Part shown: in pieces, positions 1 through 6,508 of the stretch | How positions within the stretch are numbered: position 1 is the stretch's first letter | Layout of the letters: each line of letters begins with the position of its first letter | Notes under the pieces: model-generated | Seen by the model: the letters and a program-made list of their open reading frames with translations, nothing else | Told to the model about the DNA's origin: nothing | Databases searched by the model: none | Program-made: the position numbers and the translations under genes | From: Candidatus Poseidoniaceae archaeon | Lineage (GTDB): Archaea > Thermoplasmatota > Poseidoniia > Poseidoniales > Poseidoniaceae | Direction: 5' to 3' | Length of the DNA: 10,197 bases | Assembly: GCA_013329295.1 (NCBI GenBank) | Contig: DUKP01000045.1 | Span: 1 to 10,197 of the forward strand

Positions 1-820
1 ACTACCAATCTGTGAGCCAGGGACGTTAGTTGCTGCTGCGTTGGATGGTGACGGAGATCGTTGTTTGTTAATTGAGACCACTTCAACAGGGTTCAAGGTT
101 ATCGATGGCGATAGGATTGCCGACACCTTTGTGAATTGTGTTACAAATTCAGGCTTTGAATGGCATCTCGCTGCGAGTATCGAGTCAGATTTATCGCTAA
201 CAACAAATCTTGAACGATATCCAAAACAGGTTAGAGTAAGCGAGACGGCAGTTGGGGACCGCTGGTTATCATTCAAATTGTCAGAAAATCAAAATAATCA
301 ATTTGTAGTTAGCAATTCATTTCCTCAAGTAATCGGTGTAGAAGATTCGGGCCATTTGGTGATGGCATCCCCGCATCCAAACATTAGCGAATGTTGGTCC
401 TTAGTTGGTGATGGAGCGATGACATTGGTTGCGTATTTGTTATCATTATCTAATTTTGAACCATCAACTGCGATGAAACGCGGCTGGAAGCAACGCCAAT
501 CAGTAAAAAACGTCGACAGAGAAAAATGGGATGGAGAGAATCAATTATCAAATAAGGTAGAACAATTATTACGCAAAAAACTGTCAGAATTCGGTGATGT
601 TTCATCGTGGGCAAGAACAACAGTAGCAGGAGAAAACAATCTAATGCTCATTAACTGTTCATTTTCTGGTTCAAAACTATCTATTGGGGTAAGAAATAGT
701 GGGACTCAAGCCAAGATTTCAGTCTCAGCAAGATTGGAATATGGCGGTATAAGTAACGGCATTCAAGAAGCCATAGATGCAGTATGTGATTTACTTGCTA
801 AGCAAATGATTAACCATTGA
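1..820 (+). CDS. Alpha-D-phosphohexomutase (phosphomannomutase / phosphoglucosamine mutase family), C-terminal part
   Basis: The gene is cut by the left edge; the frame is open from base 2 to the TGA at 818-820, giving 272 visible residues of a family usually about 430-470 long. The first domain with the catalytic phosphoserine is therefore outside the window. Visible are the Mg-binding loop DGDGDR (visible residues 15-20), the sugar-binding loop GVEDSGH (112-118, matching the family's GExSGH) and the C-terminal phosphate-binding loop RNSGTQAK (231-238, family RxSGTE). The enzyme family moves phosphate between C1 and C6 of a hexose phosphate, feeding nucleotide-sugar synthesis for glycans in the cytosol. 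The substrate (mannose, glucose or glucosamine phosphate) cannot be decided from this part. The usual Glu after SGT is Gln here. The TTG at 41 is internal, not a start, because homologous sequence continues upstream of it. Its 3' end overlaps the convergent membrane-protein gene by 11 bp. Confidence 0.9.
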   Translation, partial: LPICEPGTLVAAALDGDGDRCLLIETTSTGFKVIDGDRIADTFVNCVTNSGFEWHLAASIESDLSLTTNLERYPKQVRVSETAVGDRWLSFKLSENQNNQFVVSNSFPQVIGVEDSGHLVMASPHPNISECWSLVGDGAMTLVAYLLSLSNFEPSTAMKRGWKQRQSVKNVDREKWDGENQLSNKVEQLLRKKLSEFGDVSSWARTTVAGENNLMLINCSFSGSKLSIGVRNSGTQAKISVSARLEYGGISNGIQEAIDAVCDLLAKQMINH

Positions 821-3800
821 TAATTTCTTTTTCATAGGTTTGGTTAAGGTACGTTACAATACCCAATAGAATAGAAGACGCAATCAGTATTGCTAACATC
901 GTTTCAATTCCAGCACCGGTGCTAAACATAACCATTGCAACAATCCACGCAAGCACCATATCCAAAGCACCGAAGACTCTCCAAGATTTACGCATGACTA
1001 AAATTCCACTAACCCATGATGTTGCAGAGCAAACAGTGAGCAATACAGCAACGACAACCAAAGCACCCCATCCAAATCCAGATGGTATCAATAACAGATG
1101 AACTGACCACAAACCAGCAGCCAACCAGGCGCCAGAATCAGTGACGATAGACCATATTACGAATAATATAGACAAACCTCCAATGATAGTCGAAATTATG
1201 TGTATTCCGATAGGCTCTAATCCAATCGGTTCTAAACTCCAATACATTAACCCAGAAAGAGCGATTGGAATTGTTAGCCAAGCAACCATTACTGCTGCAG
1301 GTTGGGTCCAATTCCAACCACGCCTTAGAACGAAAATTATTGCTAAAATTCCGGCTAATCCAATTGATATTAATCCAGCAAATATCACCCATGCAGCACG
1401 TCCAACAGCCCCTCTGTGATCTGCTAAACCACGCATTAAACGCTGTTTTTCTACCCAGTCATATGCTAAAACACATGCCAATAACACAACTTCAACAAAT
1501 AATAGTGGCAAAGTCCAATCTATCATACCACCATCAAAAGGATCGACTCTATACATGACAGGAACCTCTCCACCAATAATCAAAGCCAAAACTCTGTCCA
1601 CTGCTAAAAGATAAACAACACCTTCTACCGCATTAGGAATGCGCAATCCCAAATCATTTCTACCAATCAAACCAATTCCCGCAAGCACACATAGCCCTGC
1701 TGTAATGACTGCCAAATGTTTAGCATCATCAAGTCCAACAACTGAATCGGAAATTCTACCAGCAAGATGGACTAAAACCAATCCTGCCATAGATATTGCA
1801 ATTGGTAATTCAATCCCTGCAACATCAGGAAGTCTTAGTCCGATATCATTAGCTCTAATACGCGCCAGTGCGATGAATAGAATGGAAATTACCACACAAA
1901 ATGCTAGAACAAGATAAGACAGAGAAGTTGTGAAAGATAGATATGCAGATGCTAGAATAGTCGTAACTAAGAATGCCATAACAATAACTGGTTTGTGATG
2001 AATGTCACCAATCTCTAAATCATATTCGCCAGTTGTACCAGCTCGCTTTGCTCGCTTACGTTGTTTTTCTACAAGGTCAAGCATTTCAACATCAATCATC
2101 TTTAATTTAGTCTTGTTATCTTCTTCTTGCAATATTGCATTAGAGTCGCCCATTTCTTCTGCTTGTGTTTCAACAAATTTTTGCAACCTGGCCTGTTTTT
2201 CTTCGATTCTCAACAAACGCTCCTCTCTCTTAGCAACAGACCGAATTTCACTTCGGAACTCACCCTGTATAGCAAGATATGCGCCCGCACCAATGAATGC
2301 TAGAATAGTAGTTAACAGTACAATGGCCGAATCTTTGATTTGTGCTGTAATCGCCATAACGGCAAGCAACGCAACAGCAGCAATCGCAGGCGGCAACAAC
2401 TTTTCAACCGTTGCAGCACGCCTTAGATAGAGTGCTAAAGCAACCAGTGTGATCACTGTTAAAATATACAAATTAAGAATTTCATCAGGCAGTATTGAAC
2501 TGCCATCTAATTGCATTAAATTGAGTGGTTCAAGTGCAATTATAATGAATAATCCCGATAGAAGACCCATCATTAATGTCAATAATTGACCAGGCATTGC
2601 TTCCGCCTTTTTCAATAACTCCTCACTCATACCAGAATTCTTCTTTCTATCAGAAGAAATTAGTAAAATTGCGCTTGTAATTACTAGAGTAATCGCCCAA
2701 ACTCCTTGTTGCCCATAAGTCCACGATAGGGCAATAGCCGAAATCCCCCAAATAGTCATCAATGATCGAGGTTTTCCTTTGTGCTTACCAAGCAAGACCA
2801 TAATTGCATGACTTATCATCAATAATGTCAACACTCCAAACAGACCAATTGCTGGAAGAGACCCAGGTCTTGTTATCGACCAAGTTACAAATAGGGCTAA
2901 CAAGAAACTTAAATTCCATAATTGCAGAACTTCTGAATCTCTTATTCTTGCACCCAGTTCGGACATTCCACTCAATCTTGATGCTAGATTGAATCCAGTT
3001 TCTCCATGTTTTATGTTAACCCAAATCTGTTGAGATAATAGAATCAACATCCAAGCAGCAAGATCATATTGCTCGATTAGAATAGGTACATAGTCAGCAG
3101 AAACCAAACGGTTTTCAGCATCGGTGGCAAAAAATAGCAACCATAACCAAGGGCCAACTACAGCAGTTCCAGCGATCGATGGAGAATCCCTATACATCGA
3201 CAATTGTGCCAATCCAACCCATACAATACCCTGACTAATCAGTAGAGTTCTTGCCCCACTACCTTCATCATTTGCTGGTATGAGTAGAGTTAGTAGGGTA
3301 ACAATCACCAAACCTCCAGCCCATAACACATGGTCAGAAACTGCAGTTTGGTTTCGTAATAATGCACCAGCGGTAAAAGCTGCAGTTATTGCAGCATAGA
3401 AACTATACGGCCGTAAGCCATATGGCAAATCAACATCAGCAATCCCACTTTCTAAAATCGCTAAGGCAAATAATAAAATCGGAGCAGGCAGTATGATTAA
3501 TGGCAATAACCTTGACCATTCCACTCCTCTTACTACAAGATACGAAGCACTGAATGCAGTTAGTAATAGGACTAATTGCGCTAAAGCATAACCGGTTTCT
3601 AACCGATTTGCTGCAACAGCCAATAATGCCCCAATCATCCCAAGGCCGACTGAAACAGACCATAACCCAGGTTTTCCAAGCCCCAATGATTTGAATGCAT
3701 CTGAGAACCAGTTGTCTTTCTCAACAAACTTCGCAGCCATAGTAGAATTAGTCGCAGTAACACAAACCATTAGTAGAAATAGTAACAATTCATCTTCAAA

Positions 3801-4709
3801 CGGTAAAATCTCGAGTCCAAAGAAGTCCCAATTATTCGAAATAGCATGTACTCCCACCCAAAGGTATGATACGGCAATACCCATGCTGGCAAGATTGCCA
3901 GAGTTACGGATTATCGCAAGGCCGTGTAGCATAATTGTTCCAATACCAATCATTATCGCCACACCAAACTCACCATATAGTGCACCAGCGGCACTTCCTA
4001 CAACCAATAAAATCAAAATTGCTTGAGCTGCAATAGCATCTTCATCATGACGTTGAGCTATGCCTATATTCAGCACAACTCCAAGGAGTAACAAAGCACC
4101 AAGCAAGTTATCTTCGTCAGCAAATGAGAAATCATCTAACCATCCCCAATGCCATAAATCCAATGCCAAACCGTAGATTAATTTCATCGAAATAATTACC
4201 CAAGTGACTCCCAAAATTCTCATGTTTGGGTTCGGAATCCATTTTTCCCCTAAGTATAACCCGACGATTGCCATTACACTGAGGCCAATTGCCCCAAATA
4301 TAGGGTCTAGAACTGTACCAACTATTGTGCCGATTAGCGACCATGAAAAAATCATGGCAATCAGTAGCCCAAAACCTAATCTTTTTTCCCCATATACTGC
4401 TAAATCTGTAACACTATCCATTTCCGGAGCGGTTTTTACCGTACCGTCCTTTTGGATAGCACCCGCTCGATCAAAATCTTCTCCTCCTTTGGAAAAAATC
4501 TCAGCGATTTCTCCCATTGCGATATCTTTCTCTTCCTCAACTTTCTCAACGGCTTTAGCCCAAAGGTCGTCTTGTTCGTCCTTCTCATCAATCATAAACG
4601 ACGTGATATCAATTCCGCGAGCCCTTGAAAATGACTGCTTCCTAATGATTTCATCACGAGAATCATTTTTGTCAGCAGGCTTCTTCTGCTCACCCGAATC
4701 CTCAGTCAT
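810..4709 (-). CDS. Giant polytopic membrane protein (about 37 TM helices) of unknown function
   Basis: I do not recognise a named family. From the ATG at 4709 the protein has 1299 residues; a GTG at 4760 could add 17 residues but would run into the divergent pckA promoter region. Residues 1 to about 110 are soluble and strongly charged. About 24 hydrophobic helices follow (roughly 111-815). A charged, Glu/Lys/Arg-rich segment with coiled-coil character comes next (about 816-903), then about 13 more helices (about 906-1287) and a short polar tail. There is no signal peptide, so the N-terminus is probably cytoplasmic. Polar connectors with Arg and Asn/Ser/Gly recur between helix pairs, and NDIGLRLP (954-961) and NDLGLRIP (1018-1025) repeat 64 residues apart, suggesting construction from duplicated two-helix units. 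No ATPase, transporter, glycosyltransferase or protease motif is visible. Bacterial multi-helix proteins such as the DUF2339 type are similar only in general layout. It is transcribed divergently from pckA and converges on the phosphohexomutase gene. Confidence 0.85.
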   Translation of the reverse strand: MTEDSGEQKKPADKNDSRDEIIRKQSFSRARGIDITSFMIDEKDEQDDLWAKAVEKVEEEKDIAMGEIAEIFSKGGEDFDRAGAIQKDGTVKTAPEMDSVTDLAVYGEKRLGFGLLIAMIFSWSLIGTIVGTVLDPIFGAIGLSVMAIVGLYLGEKWIPNPNMRILGVTWVIISMKLIYGLALDLWHWGWLDDFSFADEDNLLGALLLLGVVLNIGIAQRHDEDAIAAQAILILLVVGSAAGALYGEFGVAIMIGIGTIMLHGLAIIRNSGNLASMGIAVSYLWVGVHAISNNWDFFGLEILPFEDELLLFLLMVCVTATNSTMAAKFVEKDNWFSDAFKSLGLGKPGLWSVSVGLGMIGALLAVAANRLETGYALAQLVLLLTAFSASYLVVRGVEWSRLLPLIILPAPILLFALAILESGIADVDLPYGLRPYSFYAAITAAFTAGALLRNQTAVSDHVLWAGGLVIVTLLTLLIPANDEGSGARTLLISQGIVWVGLAQLSMYRDSPSIAGTAVVGPWLWLLFFATDAENRLVSADYVPILIEQYDLAAWMLILLSQQIWVNIKHGETGFNLASRLSGMSELGARIRDSEVLQLWNLSFLLALFVTWSITRPGSLPAIGLFGVLTLLMISHAIMVLLGKHKGKPRSLMTIWGISAIALSWTYGQQGVWAITLVITSAILLISSDRKKNSGMSEELLKKAEAMPGQLLTLMMGLLSGLFIIIALEPLNLMQLDGSSILPDEILNLYILTVITLVALALYLRRAATVEKLLPPAIAAVALLAVMAITAQIKDSAIVLLTTILAFIGAGAYLAIQGEFRSEIRSVAKREERLLRIEEKQARLQKFVETQAEEMGDSNAILQEEDNKTKLKMIDVEMLDLVEKQRKRAKRAGTTGEYDLEIGDIHHKPVIVMAFLVTTILASAYLSFTTSLSYLVLAFCVVISILFIALARIRANDIGLRLPDVAGIELPIAISMAGLVLVHLAGRISDSVVGLDDAKHLAVITAGLCVLAGIGLIGRNDLGLRIPNAVEGVVYLLAVDRVLALIIGGEVPVMYRVDPFDGGMIDWTLPLLFVEVVLLACVLAYDWVEKQRLMRGLADHRGAVGRAAWVIFAGLISIGLAGILAIIFVLRRGWNWTQPAAVMVAWLTIPIALSGLMYWSLEPIGLEPIGIHIISTIIGGLSILFVIWSIVTDSGAWLAAGLWSVHLLLIPSGFGWGALVVVAVLLTVCSATSWVSGILVMRKSWRVFGALDMVLAWIVAMVMFSTGAGIETMLAILIASSILLGIVTYLNQTYEKEIING
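824..832 (+). terminator. Possible U-tract terminator after the phosphohexomutase gene
   Basis: A T-rich tract, TTTCTTTTT, lies 3 bp after the TGA of the phosphohexomutase gene. Archaeal polymerases can terminate on U-rich tracts without a hairpin, so this is a plausible stop for the + strand transcript. It lies inside the 3' coding end of the opposing gene, so the tract may simply be codon content (on the other strand it encodes part of the Lys/Glu-rich C-terminus). Confidence 0.3.
2001..2264 (-). other. Central cytoplasmic coiled-coil island of the giant membrane protein
   Basis: This stretch encodes residues 816-903 of the membrane protein, the only long hydrophilic segment between its first and last helices. 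It is rich in Glu, Lys, Arg and Gln (for example KREERLLRIEEKQARLQ) with leucines and isoleucines spaced as in a heptad pattern, and ends in a Lys/Arg cluster (KQRKRAKRA). It divides the membrane part into blocks of about 24 and 13 helices. The high positive charge suggests a cytoplasmic side, by the positive-inside rule. A role in oligomerisation or partner binding is inference only. Confidence 0.6.
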
Positions 4710-4727
4710 ACAACCAGTAGTTTGAGC

Positions 4728-4740
4728 ATATGTATTCAAT
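4728..4740 (-). promoter_or_regulatory. Possible TATA-like box of the giant membrane-protein gene
   Basis: Read on the minus strand this is ATTGAATACATAT, centred about 25 bp upstream of the ATG at 4709. Archaeal TATA boxes are centred about 26 bp before the transcription start, so this position would fit a leaderless transcript beginning at that ATG. No Shine-Dalgarno sequence precedes the ATG, which agrees. The match to the TATA consensus is only moderate. Confidence 0.3.
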
Positions 4741-4790
4741 CCTCGCCCCGATTTATTCACTTTTACTTGATTTTTTGGCCATTCAAATCA

Positions 4791-4809
4791 AGCGAAAAAA
4801 ATATTCTAA
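4791..4809 (+). promoter_or_regulatory. Probable BRE/TATA promoter of pckA
   Basis: The sequence AGCGAAAAAAATATTCTAA combines a purine-rich BRE-like stretch (AGCGAAAA) with an A/T-rich TATA-like core (AAATATTC). Transcription would start near 4828, leaving an untranslated leader of about 34 bases before the ATG at 4862. It sits in the 152-bp gap between the two divergent genes, so regulators bound here could affect both. I found no clear operator or riboswitch in the gap. Confidence 0.4.
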
Positions 4810-4861
4810 TTACAACATCACTAAACGAAAAGGACAAAGACGACCTCCACTTCGATTTAGC

Positions 4862-6463
4862 ATGGCGGAAGTAGTGGGTTCGCAATTTGGCGACCTATCT
4901 GTACACGGGTTGAACTGTGCAGGAAACATCCATTGGAATCTACCAGTTGAAGAATTAGTAGAGATGGCAGTATCACGCCAAGAAGGAATTTACAGCGCGC
5001 ATAAAGCACTGGTAACCGAAACAGGTGAAAGAACAGGGCGGTCTCCTAATGACAAATTTATTGTTGATGAGCCTACAACTAATTCCGATGTTAATTGGGG
5101 CGATGTGAACATTTCAACAGATTTGGCTACATTTAACAAAATGAGGGCTAAAGTAATCGAATATTTGTCAAAGCGAGAAGATTTGTTTGTTCAAGACCTG
5201 TATTGCGGAGCAGATATGTCTGAAGCATTATCCATTAGGGTGATTAATCAGAATGCATGGCATAATGCCTTTGCAAGGAATATGTTCATCAGACCAACAA
5301 TTGAGCAATTAGCTCAACATGAACCGGAATTCACAGTATATCATGCACCGCATTTTGAAGCCGGCCCAGAGGACGGCCTTAACTCTGAATGTTTTGTAAT
5401 TGTAAATTATCAAGCAGGAGAAGTTTTGATTGGCGGCACTAAGTATGCTGGCGAAATTAAGAAGTCAATATTTTCTGTAATGAATTTAATATTACCAAAG
5501 AAGGGTATACTTCCAATGCACTGTTCTGCAAATACCAATGGTGAAAACACTGCAGTTTTCTTCGGGCTTTCAGGAACCGGGAAAACCACGCTTTCAGCAG
5601 ATCCAAAAAGAGCTCTTATCGGTGATGACGAACATGGCTGGGGGGCAAACGGGGTCTTCAATTTCGAAGGCGGCTGTTATGCCAAATTGATAGATTTATC
5701 AGAGGAAGATGAACCAGAAATATTTGGTACAACACGTAAATTTGGTTCAATTTTGGAAAACATTGTCATGGATGAAAACGGTATACCAGATTTCCATGAC
5801 ACTTCTAAAACTCAAAACACAAGGGGGTCTTATCCAATCGAGTTCATAGATAATAGAACCAAAGATTCAACCGGAGGGCACCCACAAAATGTTATCTTTT
5901 TGACCTGTGATGCATTTGGTGTATTGCCACCAATTTCTCGACTAACACCCGAACAAGCAGCATATCATTTCATTTCAGGATATACGGCAAAAGTTGCTGG
6001 CACAGAAGTTGGAGTTAAGGAGCCACAGGCGACATTTTCAGCATGTTTTGGTGAGCCATTTATGCCAATGCACCCTGGAGTTTATGCTGATTTATTGTCC
6101 AAGAAGATGGAAGAGCATAAAGCAACAGCCTGGCTAATCAATACAGGTTGGTCTGGGGGGCCTTATGGTGTTGGAAATCGTATGAAGATCAAGTATACTA
6201 GAGCGATGCTAAATGCAGCCTTAGATGGAGATTTAGACGATGTATCATATATCGTCGATGATAGATTCGGTTTTGAAATACCAGAAACCTGTCCAAATGT
6301 TCCTAGTGAAGTACTACAACCAATCCACACATGGGGCGATAGCGACTCTTACAATAAGACAGCAGACAACCTCGCCAAGATGTTTGTCGACAATTTCAAA
6401 CGTTATGAGGCAGGAGTTTCAGACGCTGTAAATGCATCATCTCCAAGAACATTAGCAAACTAA
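4862..6463 (+). CDS. pckA: Phosphoenolpyruvate carboxykinase (ATP)
   Basis: It converts oxaloacetate and ATP into phosphoenolpyruvate, CO2 and ADP, the committed step of gluconeogenesis from TCA intermediates in the cytosol; it can run in reverse. The 533-residue product matches the family length (E. coli 540). Visible motifs are RTGRSPNDKF (57-66, Arg60 for substrate), KYAGEIKK (194-201, Tyr195 and Lys201), MHCSAN (219-224, metal-ligand His220), the P-loop GLSGTGKTT (235-243), the second metal/kinase motif GDDEHGW (254-260, Asp256), and NTRGSYP with Arg321. All correspond to E. coli residues at an offset of 5-13. The NTGWSGGPYGVG segment carries the short insertion seen in Thermus- and Bacteroidetes-type enzymes and absent in E. 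coli. I chose the ATG at 4862 because the 44 codons upstream are not family-like and cross the promoter region. It is divergent from the giant membrane gene; 45 bp separate it from the surface protein. Confidence 0.97.
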   Translation: MAEVVGSQFGDLSVHGLNCAGNIHWNLPVEELVEMAVSRQEGIYSAHKALVTETGERTGRSPNDKFIVDEPTTNSDVNWGDVNISTDLATFNKMRAKVIEYLSKREDLFVQDLYCGADMSEALSIRVINQNAWHNAFARNMFIRPTIEQLAQHEPEFTVYHAPHFEAGPEDGLNSECFVIVNYQAGEVLIGGTKYAGEIKKSIFSVMNLILPKKGILPMHCSANTNGENTAVFFGLSGTGKTTLSADPKRALIGDDEHGWGANGVFNFEGGCYAKLIDLSEEDEPEIFGTTRKFGSILENIVMDENGIPDFHDTSKTQNTRGSYPIEFIDNRTKDSTGGHPQNVIFLTCDAFGVLPPISRLTPEQAAYHFISGYTAKVAGTEVGVKEPQATFSACFGEPFMPMHPGVYADLLSKKMEEHKATAWLINTGWSGGPYGVGNRMKIKYTRAMLNAALDGDLDDVSYIVDDRFGFEIPETCPNVPSEVLQPIHTWGDSDSYNKTADNLAKMFVDNFKRYEAGVSDAVNASSPRTLAN

Positions 6464-6474
6464 CGAATTTCCCG

Positions 6475-6490
6475 TAGTTTGATAACTTAG
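6475..6490 (+). promoter_or_regulatory. Possible TATA-like box of the surface-protein gene
   Basis: Between pckA and the next gene (45 bp) the sequence AGTTTGATAACTTAG contains a TATA-like core, TTTGATAAC, centred near 6482. That is about 27 bp before the GTG at 6509, the usual distance to an archaeal transcription start, so it would fit a leaderless message starting at GTG. The later ATG at 6518 would be 36 bp away, a poorer fit. Read-through from pckA is also possible because no terminator is obvious. Confidence 0.35.
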
Positions 6491-6508
6491 CGGCGCGCAC
6501 AGTTACTT

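Noticed and set aside
795..805. Perfect palindrome TTGCT-A-AGCAA just before the stop of the phosphohexomutase gene
   Set aside because: It is only five pairs around a one-base loop, too short for a stable hairpin, and lies in coding sequence.
2002..2430. Open frame of 142 codons on the + strand within the giant membrane-protein gene
   Set aside because: It is a shadow of the opposite frame, with Ser/Ala/Arg-rich composition and no domain.
4204..4725. Open frame of 173 codons on the + strand opposite the N-terminal part of the giant membrane protein
   Set aside because: It is antisense to a long, clearly coding gene, has Ser/Pro/Ile-rich composition typical of a reversed membrane/charged coding strand, and shows no recognisable domain.
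4730..4861. 44-codon upstream extension of pckA, with a hydrophobic start resembling a signal peptide
   Set aside because: PckA is cytosolic and the family aligns only from near the ATG at 4862; the extension crosses the promoter and overlaps the divergent gene's alternative start.
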